Source: Moniliophthora roreri (Eukaryota; Basidiomycota; Agaricomycetes; Agaricales; Marasmiaceae). Taken from it: a stretch of DNA of 64,000 bases. The translations under genes were made by a program, and so were the position numbers. The stretch lies in assembly GCA_001466705.2 (NCBI GenBank), contig LATX02000007.1:62001-126000 (forward strand), in the 5' to 3' direction. The notes under the pieces were generated by a model. It was not told where the DNA came from, searched no databases, and saw only the letters and a program-made list of their open reading frames with translations. Positions 1 through 8,568 of the stretch are shown piece by piece. Each line of letters begins with the position of its first letter. Position 1 is the first letter of the stretch.

Positions 1-59
1 TGTGAAATATAATGAGCAGCCAATAATATAGTGAGTGACAAGGAATAGCACAAATAGTG

Positions 60-700
60 GGGCTTATGATGAATTTTGAGGGTTATGGCAAGTTTTAGAG
101 GTTATGATGGGTTATGGCAGGCTATAACCAGTTTCAAGCACTACAGCTACTCAGGAGGGACTCAGCTGCTTACCAGGTTTTCAGCCAAGAACATACAATA
201 TATCAGATCTCATCCTTAGATCAGATTTTGCATATTAAACAAATGTACAGTATGAGTAACATGATCCATCTATATATACAAACAGAGGAACATGTATGAA
301 GTCCACCACATATCCTTGTATGCCTTGTTGGAGGACAATGTGACCTGGCAAAGNTCACTGTTTTACTGGGCATAATACATGCTTCTGGCTGTGTCCCATA
401 GGATGAGATATATAATTCAATAACCTTTGTGAGACCTTGTAACAAGACACAGGTATTACATTGCCCTCTGACTGTAATAGAGGGATATAACCCATCATGA
501 TGGTTACAAGGGGTTATAACCCTGTTTACAACTCTGGCTACACCCAGTGTTATAACCTTCCGTTGCCATCATGAGGGGTTATAACTAGGTTATGGCTGGG
601 GTTATATCAACAGTTATAACCCTCATTCACAGTCATGGGGGTTTATAACACACATTATATTCTCAAGGTATGGTAAGAGGGTGTTATATACGTGGTTACA
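60..700. repeat. GGTTATAACC-palindrome-rich repeat tract
   Basis: The palindrome GGTTATAACC and near variants (GGGTTATAACCC, GTTATAAC, GGTTATGG) recur many times, most densely between about 483 and 690. The same motif family appears inside the small inverted-repeat element near 4440-4560, so it is a dispersed repeat and not a local accident. No convincing gene is seen in 1-1030; the short open frames here are broken and AT-rich. Base 354 is an unresolved N. Confidence 0.6.
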
Positions 701-782
701 TCACTAACAGACTTGTAGGCAATGTGTATCAGGCATCATTTCCCCTGCTAACCCGCTATACCACTCTCTGAATTTTGCTAAT

Positions 783-1012
783 GGACATCAGCAAATCAAA
801 CACTTATTGATCATGGCAGAAAATGACCAAAATAGACTATCATGACCAAAATACATTATTACCTATTTTGGCCTTGATAATGGCAGAAAACAGACCCTGC
901 CTAGTGATCATGGAAGATCATGGGCAATATGGGTGATCATTGATTTTGCCCATAATCACCTATTTCTGCCATTATCATCCATTTTGCCCATGATTGCCCA
1001 TTTTCATGAGAG
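783..1012. repeat. Low-complexity TGATCATGG / GACCAAAAT tract
   Basis: Short words such as GATCATGG, GACCAAAAT, GCCCAT and TGGCAGAAA are reiterated irregularly on both strands. A similar tract (CATTGACCAAAATCATT words) follows at about 1310-1450, on the far side of the tRNA-like segment. It looks like the degenerate body or tail of a dispersed repeat. No coding capacity is apparent. Confidence 0.4.
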
Positions 1013-1034
1013 TTGGCCAGACAGAGAAAATGTA

Positions 1035-1130
1035 TACTGCCACCTAGCAGAATTGAACCAGTGACACCAGCATTGCTTTGTAAGCCAACACAGGAGCTCG
1101 GGCCACAACATAACCATTGTGCCAAAGTGC
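1035..1130 (-). repeat. tRNA-derived SINE-like head (pol III A and B boxes)
   Basis: Read on the minus strand, this segment carries TGGCACAATGG (1114-1124), an A-box match, and GGTTCAATTCT (1049-1059), a B-box match, about 55 bp apart. That is the arrangement of a pol III internal promoter. The acceptor and T stems do not pair well, so it is not a functional tRNA gene; a decayed SINE head fits better. The flanking low-complexity tracts could be the SINE body. This is inferred from motifs only. Confidence 0.35.
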
Positions 1131-1309
1131 CATATAACATTCCAGTGTACACAGTACAATATATCCTCTTGCTTCTGCAGCTAATTCAGGGAAAACCTGC
1201 ATCCCCCCAGCCTTGGCTAGTGTTTTTATCAGTCAGAACATTAACCAATAAGTCCTCTCTACCATATAGACCCCTCTCTCTGTGTTTTAGAAGGCAGAAA
1301 AAAACTGAG

Positions 1310-1450
1310 TCTTATGATCCTCCATTTTCTTCCATGATCATTGACCAAAATCATTTTTTCTCATTATCCACTATGCTCATTGACCAAAATCATTCTTGTC
1401 TATTATTGCACATGATATAGACCAAAATAGATTATCATCCATGCTCATTA
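1310..1450. repeat. GACCAAAAT low-complexity tract
   Basis: Several imperfect copies of CATTGACCAAAATCATT-like words separated by T-rich spacers. It matches the word content of 783-1012 and flanks the SINE-like head on the other side. Confidence 0.35.
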
Positions 1451-1460
1451 GCTGCACGAT

Positions 1461-1660
1461 TTGCTGATGGATGCGTCAGGGATCGTGGGAATGCACTACC
1501 CGTATATACGGCCATGCCGGCCGTCCACGGTACGGCACTTTACGGTCTCCTTCACCCTCGACACCGTACCGTACAAAGGTGCCAAAATTATTGCGACGGT
1601 ACGGTAACCGTAACCGTAAAGCCGTTACCGTATCACCCGTCTGTACGGCGACGGTTCACA
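1461..1660 (+). repeat. TACGGTA/TACCGTA-rich dispersed repeat, copy 1
   Basis: A ~200 bp segment starting TTGCTGATGGATGCGTCAG and dense in the words TACGGTA, TACCGTA and CCGTAACCG. It is alignable by eye, in reverse orientation, to 4212-4413, sharing the order GCGTCAG, ATCGTGGGAA, ACGGCC..GCCGGCCGTCC, CCGTATCACCCG and GTTCACAGCC. A shorter piece is at 5158-5215. It is probably a non-autonomous element; no gene is seen. Confidence 0.55.
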
Positions 1661-1663
1661 GCC

Positions 1664-2200
1664 CTATTATCAAGTTCACGGTGAGGACAGTAATTATTAC
1701 ACTAGGAGGGAGCTGACGGGCATTGCAGTGTAATTATTGAGCTCAGATGGGACGAGATAATTACCATGCTGAGCAGCTGGGGGCGTCGTACAGGCGCTGG
1801 TGTCGTTATTATCAAGTTCACAGTGAGGACAGTAATTATTACACTAGGAGGGAGCCAACAGGTGTTGCAGCATAATTATTGAGCTCAGACAGGACGAGGT
1901 AATTATCGTGTTGAGCAGCTGGGAGCGCCATACAGGCGCTCGCATCGTAATTATCAGGTTCACGGCGAGGACAGTAATTATTATGCCCGGAGGGAGCTAA
2001 CAGGTGTTGCAGCATAATTATTGAGCTCAGACGGGACGAGATAATTACCATGCTGGGCAACTAGTAGGAGCACCGTACAGGCGCTAGCGCCGTAATTATC
2101 AGGTCCATGGTGAGGACAGTAATTATTGTGCCAGGAGAGAGCTAACGGGCGTTGCAGCGTAATTATTGAATGCAGGTCGGACCCAATAATTATCAAATCC
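1664..2200. repeat. ~142 bp tandem satellite, about 3.7 copies
   Basis: The word GTGAGGACAGTAATTATT (with small changes) begins at 1681, 1823, 1965 and 2110, giving unit lengths of 142, 142 and 145 bp. Each unit carries three or four TAATTATT/ATAATTA words spaced roughly 30-50 bp apart in otherwise GC-richer sequence, and the arms around some of them are inverted repeats (AGTAATTATTACACT versus AGTGTAATTATTG). Open frames on the minus strand here simply follow the repeat and are not genes. Confidence 0.85.
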
Positions 2201-2465
2201 CACGAAAACTTGACTCCGCCAGTAATAATTATTACATTCAGAAGGACGGGAATAAAAACATAGGCATTGGCGCAAGGGAGACAGGGAAGGTATAGTAATT
2301 ATTGCACTGGAGTCCTAATAATTACGCTGACATCACACAACAGGCTGTGAGGAAGGATCGCAATAATTATTCGCTTCAAGGGCACACAGATAGAGGAAGA
2401 ATAATAACGGGCAGTTTCACAGCGTGTGGAGATAATAATAATTAACCTACATCCTCTGTTGGTAA
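2201..2465. repeat. Degenerate continuation with AATAATTATT words
   Basis: Past the recognisable satellite units, AATAATTATT and relatives continue at irregular spacing (about 2185, 2222, 2293, 2319 and 2371, then AATAATAATTAA near 2440). The intervening sequence no longer aligns to the unit. It is probably decayed satellite. Confidence 0.45.
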
Positions 2466-2520
2466 AATTGACGGCTCACAGCCCTACGCCAGAATCTCAG
2501 GTAGAACGCTCGGTTTGGCT

Positions 2521-2596
2521 CTAGTACGTCAACCTCCTCATAGAATTATCATTCGGATCTAGTATGTCAACCTCCTAGTAGAATTAGCATTTGGAT
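2521..2596. repeat. 38 bp tandem duplication over the transcription factor stop codon
   Basis: CTAGTAYGTCAACCTCC begins at 2521 and again at 2559, two imperfect 38 bp units. The second unit contains the stop codon (2559-2561) and last codons of the adjacent gene; the first is a duplicate lying beyond the stop. The other three paralogues have the sequence once. The protein end is therefore unaffected. Confidence 0.7.
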
Positions 2597-3757
2597 TCTC
2601 CATGACATCAAGTAACCAATTCCTCCACCCGACATCCAATAACCCATATATATAATCCTGACACCTTCCAGCATCACTCGCCCACCAACACCTGTCGCTT
2701 ATACCCTTCAACATCTCCAAATAATAGTACAGCACCACCAACGCACGTTGTCTCCTTTCGTTCAACAGCGCCAAATACTTCTTTCCAGACAACGTTGGCC
2801 ACAAAACAGCACTCCTCGATTCTGTTCCCATCTGACTGAACGGGTACGCAATATAGAGTGCTTTTACTGCTCCTCTATACGCTGCCCTGATATCTGGATC
2901 AGAAAGATCCTCCGACTCCGGTCCGAGACCAGATGTAGTAGGATCGTAAATTTGCTGTAAATGCTCGAGAGCTTTCACAGTAGAGTCCCACTGCAAACTG
3001 ATGGAGAGCGGATCTAGATCCTTCAGCTTCTGAATCGTGAATCTACGTTGTTTCTCCAAGGCCGACCAGACGTTATGGATCGAGGTCATCAGCGAGAAGA
3101 TATTTTCTGGTGACGAAGATAATGATGATGAGATCGTATATATTGTGAAGCACCCTATGGTTAGGTACTTGGCATCGGAGTTGGTAGCACTAGGCAGAGC
3201 ATCTATCGCAGCTTTCCGATGAGCGGACGCACGATATAGCCAGTTGGATTCTGAATCCTTGGGGTAGAGGCGACCGAGGTGAAGGGCCGTGCAGGATAAT
3301 ATAGCGTGCAGGAGGGGCGGGTTGTGCCATGATAACTGAGGCATGGTGATACCAAACGTGTTAGCGGCTGCAGTGTCGGAGTAAAAAGAAGTGGAAGTGG
3401 CGGTTGCGAAATGATGCATTATTTGGAAGGAGGTGATGCTCATGGGTATCGGTGTTGGTGCTGTGAGGGGTTTGTAAAGCACCATTTCCTGCTGCTGCTG
3501 CTGCCGCTCCTGGTTATCCTCGTTCTTGGGCCTCTGTACACATTCTAGATTTCGCCGATAACAGTTCCTGCAGATCGGTTTCGTTTCATCGCACTGGTAA
3601 GTTTACGCCAAAGTGAGTGATAGGAGGAATAGCAGCAGCTGCGCGTACTTACTTTGATACGCTTCTTTCTACATGTCAGACAGCCCCTCTTAGACTTGGT
3701 ATGAAACCGAATAACTCCCTTGAACTCGAAGGTGGTCGCAGCGCCTGTCGTCGACAT
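2559..3757 (-). CDS. Zn2Cys6 transcription factor, sterol-uptake (UPC2-like) type, copy 1
   Basis: Two exons on the minus strand: 3653-3757 (35 codons) and 2559-3593, joined over a 59 bp GT-AG intron at 3594-3652; 379 residues. The intron splits the zinc cluster. Exon 1 ends CLTCRKKRIK and exon 2 starts CDETKPICRNCYRRNLEC, giving C-X2-C-X6-C-X6-C-X2-C-X6-C, a complete binuclear cluster at about residues 26-53. A glutamine run follows, then an alpha-helical regulatory region with IMHHFATATS and LLHAILSCTALHLGRLYP, the layout of the UPC2/ECM22-like fungal_trans_2 family. Such proteins are nuclear DNA-binding regulators; the target genes cannot be read from here. It is one of four paralogues on the same strand (next at 5310-6500), with a duplicated 5' flank. 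Start chosen at the shared MSTTGA N-terminus. Confidence 0.85.
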
Positions 3758-4211
3758 GGCGGTTAAGATTCAAAGATTGGCGATCATGTGGCTGGAGATT
3801 CTGCCTCAAGGCGGTGGCACACGAGGGTGACAACGAGTGTTGATGACTTCGGAGGCCCGATTTCTCTTGGACGATCATGTAATGGTGCGTGACGTTTTCC
3901 AAAGACTACTCGGAATGGGGATAGGGACTCTAAAACTCTATTCTGGATATTTCATATCTGCTGTCAGGTCTAGTAGCACCTAATTTTGCAAGGTATCAGC
4001 ACACCTCTTGTTCCACTGACAGTAGTGGGAGCGCCGAATCATAGGGCATATACCTGATTTAGGCCTGTAAGTCCACCCTCTGTAACGATCGCCAGTCTGT
4101 ACACGCTTGCCATCGTTAGGTCACAGAGAGGACGGTTACGAGCATAACGTTTGGTTGTAAATTTGTAAAGGTTGTCGAGACTTGAAGTGATGGCGCGGTA
4201 ACAAGTTTGCT
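3758..4211 (-). other. Duplicated 5' flank of copy 1 with vestigial coding-like segment
   Basis: This upstream region is alignable by eye with 6501-6960 and with much of 19092-19900. Near 4030-4190, read on the minus strand, all three keep a peptide-like stretch resembling TMASVYRLAIVT..GLTGLNQVYA, ended by TGA after YAL in copies 1 and 2 but open in copy 3. Conservation may be recent duplication and not selection. I could not identify the peptide; it may be a broken exon of a neighbouring gene carried along with each copy. Confidence 0.5.
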
Positions 4212-4413
4212 CATCAGCAAAAATCCGGCTGTGAACAGTTGCCGTACTGGCGGGTGATACGGTAAGGGCCTTATGGGTACGGGTATGGTACGTTCGCAGA
4301 GATTTCGAGCAGAATGTACAATGGAGGATACCATATCGAGGACGGCCGGCACGGCCGTATGTACGGATAATAGCTTTCCCACGATTTCTGACGCGTCCTT
4401 GCTGTGGCGTCTT
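4212..4413 (-). repeat. TACGGTA-rich dispersed repeat, copy 2
   Basis: The reverse-orientation partner of 1461-1660. It starts at CATCAGCAAAAATCCGG (4212) and runs up to a second, direct CATCAGCAAAAACCGG at 4414. The flanking direct repeats could be a duplicated target or nested element ends. No gene. Confidence 0.55.
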
Positions 4414-4585
4414 CATCAGCAAAAACCGGAAAGTGCTATAGCCTAGCTCCAGGGGGATTATAACCTGGTTGTGGCCTGTTTTGTGGGGGTTGGGGGTTAT
4501 GACTGGTTTTAAGGGACATAATACCCCGCAGGTGGATTATAAACCCCGGGGAACCCATTATAGCACTACACGGTTTTTGCTGATG
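4414..4585. mobile_element. 172 bp MITE-like element with 27 bp terminal inverted repeats
   Basis: The left end CATCAGCAAAAACCGG... (4414-4440) and right end ...CCGTTTTTGCTGATG-type sequence (4559-4585) are inverted copies, matching at 25 of 27 positions when counted by eye. The interior contains GGTTAT-family words like those at 483-690. It has no coding capacity, as expected of a non-autonomous miniature DNA transposon. I see no clear target duplication. Confidence 0.6.
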
Positions 4586-5157
4586 TTGCCTTTGATGTCT
4601 TCTCGCCCTGAACTCTCGCCCTGAACTCTCGCCCTGAACTCTCTGCATGACTTCACACATGAAAATCCTGTCTCGTATCTTCAAGGAGATGGCTTAGATG
4701 ATCATTTGGGTCCTACGGAAGGTTGGGTTGGGGGACACTTGAATCAAAAGGCACATATCTTTTTCAAGTTACTTGATCTCATCCCGTTCTATATCTCTAG
4801 CACTATGCTGACTGAGAATTTTTTTTCAGGTTGAACTCGTTCAACTTGTGGATGAAGGCATTTTCTGAGGAGAAGCGCCTTTGGGTCACTGAATGAAGAT
4901 AATGAAGACCGGTATTAGACTTGATTAAATGGTGCGTTCTGTCTTGTATTCGGTACTTCAAGTCATTCAACTCCGCATATCTTAGAGTCACATGGATGGT
5001 ACATCTTGGAGGTTGCCTCAAAATCAATCTCTTTAAGCACGTTTCATTAGCAAGCAATATACATTTGCCATTTCCGACTACATTACGATGATGTATAACC
5101 TCCAAGATACATTGAAGCCACGCCAATGTGACTATTTTTCATCCTTCATATCGTGTT
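4586..5157. other. Gene-less spacer with a 13 bp triplet repeat
   Basis: Three perfect copies of TCTCGCCCTGAAC lie at 4601-4639. Further on, TACATCTTGGAGGTT (about 4999) and AACCTCCAAGATACA (about 5097) form an inverted pair around an ~80 bp loop. The open frame on the minus strand between them has no recognisable protein features. This spacer separates copies 1 and 2 of the transcription factor array. Confidence 0.45.
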
Positions 5158-5215
5158 TACCGTATACGGCCGTTTGGACTACCGTACCGTACCGTCAAAG
5201 ATTCGGGACTGCTTA
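5158..5215. repeat. TACGGTA-rich repeat fragment, copy 3
   Basis: A short piece (TTTACCGTATACGGCCG and ACCGTACCGTACCGT) with the word content of the copies at 1461-1660 and 4212-4413. Confidence 0.45.
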
Positions 5216-5309
5216 TGATATGGTATGGACACGGTCCGCTCCGCCAAGTCAGCGTAAAATTGATGGCTCACAGTCCTACGCCAAAGTCTCAGGTAGACTC
5301 GGTTTGGCT

Positions 5310-6500
5310 CTAGTATGTCAACCTCCTCATAGAATTAGCATTCGGATTCTCCGTGACATCAAGTAACCAACCCCTCCACCCGACATCCAATAATCCATAT
5401 ACATAATCCTGACACTTTGCAGCATCACTCACCCACCAACACCTGTCACTCATACCCCTCAACATCTCCAAATAATAGTACAGCACCACCAACGCACGCT
5501 GTCTTCTCTCATTCAACAGCGCCGAATACTTCTTTCCAAAAAATGCTGGCCACAAAACGACACTCTTCGATTCTATGCCCATCTGACTGAACGGGTACGC
5601 AATATAGAGTGCTTTCACTGCCCTTCTATACGCTGCTCTGATATCTGGATCAGAAAGATCCTCCGACTCCGATCCGAGGTCAGGCGTAGACGGATCGTAT
5701 ATTCGCTGCAAATGCCCAAGAGCCTTTACTGCCGAGTCCTCCGGCAAGTTGAGGAGAAACGGATCTAGATCCTTCAACTTCTGATTCACGAATCCACGTT
5801 GATCTTCCAAGGCCGACCAGACGTTATACATCGAGGTTATCAGCGAGAAGATATTTTCTGGTGACGAAGATAATGATGATGAGACCGTATATATAGTGAA
5901 GCACCCTATGGTTAGGTACTTAGCATCGGAGTTGGTAGCACTAGGCAGAGCATCTATCGCAGCTTTCCGATGAGCGGACGCACGATATAGCCAGTTGGGT
6001 TCGGAATCCTTGGGGTAGAGGCGACCGAGGTGAAGGGCCGTGCAAGATAATACAGCGTGCAGGAGGTGTGGGTTCTGCCACGATAGCTGGGGCAGGGTGT
6101 TGCGGATCGCGCTGGCGGCTACAGGGTCGGAGAAGTAGGAAGTGTAAGCTACGGTAGTGAAATGATGCATTATTCGGAGGGAGGTAGTGTCCATGAGTAC
6201 CGGTGTCGGTGTTGTGGGGCGTTTCCAGAGCACCACTTCCTGCCGCCGCTCCTGGTTATCCTCGTTTCTGGGCCTCTGTATACATTCTAGATTTCGCCGA
6301 TAACAGTTCCTGCAGACTGGTTTCGTTTCATCACACTGGTAAGTTTACGCCAAAGTGAGCGATAGGAAGAAGAGCAGCAGCTGATGCGTACTTACTTTGA
6401 TACGCCTCTTTCTACACGTCAGACAACCCCTCTTAGACTTGGTATGAAACCGAATAACTCCCTTGAACTCGAAGGTGGTCTCAGCGCCTGTCGTCGACAT
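5310..6500 (-). CDS. Zn2Cys6 transcription factor, UPC2-like, copy 2
   Basis: Same gene model as copy 1: exon 1 at 6396-6500, a 60 bp intron at 6336-6395, exon 2 at 5310-6335; 376 residues. The zinc cluster is complete (CLTCRKRRIK then CDETKPVCRNCYRRNLEC). The glutamine run seen in copies 1 and 3 is reduced here to one Q. The C-terminal region keeps IMHHFTTVAYTS, LLHAVLSCTALHLGRLYP and the shared end RRLTY. There are no internal stops, so it may be functional. The copies differ at many residues, so they are not products of a very recent event. Confidence 0.85.
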
Positions 6501-7226
6501 GGCGGTTAAGGTTCAAAGTCGATGATCATGTGGCTGGAGATTTTGCCTCAAGGCAGTGGCCCACGAGGGTTACGAGTGTCGATGACTTCGGAGACCCGAT
6601 TTCTCTTGGACGACCATGGAATGGTGAGTAATGTTCCCCATTGCAATTGGCCCAACAAAAACTACTCGGAATGGGGATTGGGACTCTAAAACTCTATTCC
6701 GGACATTTAAATATCTGCTGTCAGGTCTAGTAGCACGTAATTTTGCAAAGGTATCAACACGCACCTCTTGATCCAACAATGGGTATGCCGAATCATAGGG
6801 CATATCCCTGGTCTAGACCTGCAAGTACCTCCAGTGTAACGATGGCCAGTCTATACACGCTTGCCATCGTCTGGTCACTACAGGCGTAACGCTTGGTTAA
6901 GAAATCATAAAGACCGTCGAGACTCGAAGCGACAATGAGTAACGGATATCAAAGGCGTGGTAACAAGCTGGCCTGACCTACCTTGATGATCTTGCACGCT
7001 TCAAAACTCGTCTTCAAGGAGACCCGAAAGCGCTAGGTGGTAACAAGTGAAGAAAACCGCAAAGCTTCCTTGAATCCGACCTTCTCAAAGCAGAGCATGA
7101 ATGCGACTGATCTATACACCACTTGCATGATGTCCAACCCCGCAGATACCAGTGCAAAATCGCATCGCAGTGACTTGGCAGTGACTACGATACACGTCGG
7201 AATGCTGGTTCCGGCCCGAATTTTAC
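6501..7226 (-). other. Duplicated 5' flank of copy 2
   Basis: 6501-6960 aligns to the flanks of copies 1 and 3 and contains the same vestigial MASVYRLAIVT-type segment (minus strand, about 6800-6910). 6960-7226 aligns to 19915-20130 (shared GGCCTGACCTA, GATCTTGCACGCTTCA and CCGACGGCCGGAGTTCAC). No intact gene is seen. Confidence 0.5.
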
Positions 7227-7320
7227 TCCGACGGCCGGAGTTCACAAGAGCTCTTTGACTTGGCATGAAAACCGAGAATTTGGTTGCAAGGACCTTCGTT
7301 GGCATGGCAGTCGAGGCTTA
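7227..7320 (-). pseudogene. Decayed exon-1 relic of a fifth Zn2Cys6 copy
   Basis: On the minus strand, the start context around the ATG at 7303-7305 matches the start of the four genes, and the following bases align to their exon 1 (a TTC..TTTTCATGCCAAGTC counterpart of the FHAKS codons). Small indels break the frame before the zinc cluster. It sits where another array unit would be expected, just before the block inserted between copies 2 and 3. Confidence 0.4.
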
Positions 7321-7880
7321 GAACGCACAGGATGCGCGACTAAAGAGTCCAGAGTCGATTAGTCGTCAAAAGATTAGAGATAACGGCGAGATCACCGTTA
7401 TGATGTCACTATTCCCTCACGTGCACGTAGCATTTTACGCGTCTGTAAGTACCTCCCTCGCGTTTTTTGTACATATATCCATCCCCAGACCCTAACTACC
7501 TAACCTCTAATCACCTAACCACTAAACACTAACCCCTAACTGCCTAGCCGCTAGCCCAAACCCCTAACTGACTCAGCGTGAGTTCAAGCCCTAAGCGGTT
7601 GAGGCTAAGTCCTTTGCAAGCGACACTTCCTAACGCCTAACCCAAATAACTACGTCATCGCCATTAATCTGGCAATTCCGCCACCTGAGTTGATGACTAA
7701 TCGACTCTCCTCGTGACTAAAAGTGGCCGTGCGCAGTGACGTCATCATAGTCCTAGACGTTCTCTCCTGTCTCTCCTTCCATATACTTGATTTTCTTGAC
7801 ATTATCCATGATGTCCTAACAGCTCTGCAAGTGGCTGCGACGCGATCTTTTTGTCATATACTTGCACCCCAGAGCTATCA
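7311..7880. other. Gene-less junction between the transcription factor array and F-box pseudogene
   Basis: Apart from the telomere-like words and two GACTAATCGACTCT-type repeats (about 7350 and 7695), I see nothing coding. The open frame reaching into 7723 from the right has no ATG. Confidence 0.3.
7490..7645 (-). repeat. Degenerate interstitial telomere-like repeats
   Basis: CCCTAA-type words recur densely between 7490 and 7570 (CCCTAAC, CCTAACC, CACCTAACC, CCCCTAACTG), then CCTAACGCCTAACCC at 7629-7645. Many fungal telomeres are CCCTAA/TTAGGG repeats, so this may be decayed telomeric DNA left at a rearrangement joint. The units are too diverged to be sure. Confidence 0.4.
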
Positions 7881-8120
7881 TCCCTGCAAACCCTCCCTCC
7901 ATCTTCCTTTTGAAATAATCGAAATAATCATTCTCCACCTCGTAGATGTGCAAATACTCTCCCTCATACAATCATTTCAACAATAAAAACCGTGATTTCC
8001 TTGCCTGCTCTCTAGTTTCCCAGGCATGGTTGGAAGCTGCTTGTGTGCACATGTGGGATTCATACTGCCTGACAGTTCTTGAACCGGCACAGCCAAGGCA
8101 GCATCTTAGGGCTCTGAAAC
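7880..8120 (+). pseudogene. F-box-type protein pseudogene, 5' part
   Basis: An F-box-like start (HLPFEIIEIIILHLVD, about 7895-7945) continues in another frame as NKNRDFLACSLVSQAWLEAA and HMWDSYCLTVLEPAQP, so a frameshift lies near 7950-7985. In basidiomycetes such proteins join an N-terminal F-box to leucine-rich-repeat-like sequence and act as SCF ubiquitin ligase adaptors. The reading frame is cut at 8120 by the retrotransposon and resumes at 15149. A second relic of the same gene lies at 25028-25680. Confidence 0.6.
8116..8120. repeat. Left target-site duplication GAAAC
   Basis: GAAAC immediately before the 5' LTR matches GAAAC at 15149-15153 after the 3' LTR. Five bp is the usual target duplication for Ty3/gypsy elements, so the element inserted here as a unit. 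Confidence 0.9.
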
Positions 8121-8512
8121 TGTTACAATCACGAGAACTCTGAGGACTAGTAGGGCGTCTAATGTATTTGTATTCCATTTCTTGTTACTTTGCTTAGTCT
8201 TCATACTCTTTTTCTTTTACAAATCATTCTCTGCTTTTCTTCAATCTTCTTTTCTTACCAAGACTCACTTGATTACTCATAGTAGCTATAAATAGTTCTG
8301 AGTATTAGTCATAGTTAGAAGTCTATTGTATAAATACACTTAACCAGTTGACAAGCTTCTTCAGCTTGACCTGGTTAAAGCTTATCAAAAACCTTGTCCG
8401 ATCAATCTGAACTTCTATCTTAAGTCAATCAGATCCATCGATTGACTTCAAGAAACAAATCCTTCAAGCTCAAACTTGAACTTAGTGTTGACAGTGAGGG
8501 ACTCGTGTAACA
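8121..8512 (+). repeat. 5' LTR
   Basis: 392 bp, beginning TGTTACA and ending TGTAACA. Same length as the 3' LTR at 14757-15148 and about 98.5% identical by eye count. Confidence 0.95.
8329..8372 (+). promoter_or_regulatory. LTR core promoter and predicted transcript 5' end
   Basis: TATAAATA at 8329-8336 (another at 8287-8294) lies 32 nt upstream of TCAGCTTGACCT at 8361-8372. That 12-mer is the exact reverse complement of the PBS at 8515-8526. In Tf1-type elements the first bases of the transcript fold back onto the PBS, so the start is predicted at about 8361. AACCAG (8342) and CTGGTT (8371) also form an imperfect hairpin around this site. Confidence 0.65.
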
Positions 8513-8514
8513 TT

Positions 8515-8526
8515 AGGTCAAGCTGA
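8515..8526 (+). other. Self-priming primer-binding site
   Basis: AGGTCAAGCTGA begins two bases after the 5' LTR and is perfectly complementary to LTR positions 8361-8372. I recognise no tRNA 3' end in it. Self-primed Tf1/sushi elements use the first ~11 bases of their own RNA as primer, and this arrangement matches. Confidence 0.7.
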
Positions 8527-8568
8527 TCCTGCCGACCTTTCAAGGTTTAGGCACCCAGAACAGACAAC

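Noticed and set aside
1035..1130. Functional tRNA gene
   Set aside because: A and B boxes are present but stems do not pair into a cloverleaf.
1839..2196. Open frames on the minus strand within the satellite
   Set aside because: They repeat with the satellite unit and have no codon-like constraint.
1664..2200. Tandem repeat considered as a CRISPR array
   Set aside because: Units are 142 bp and repeat throughout with no short-repeat/variable-spacer pattern, and the window is fungal.
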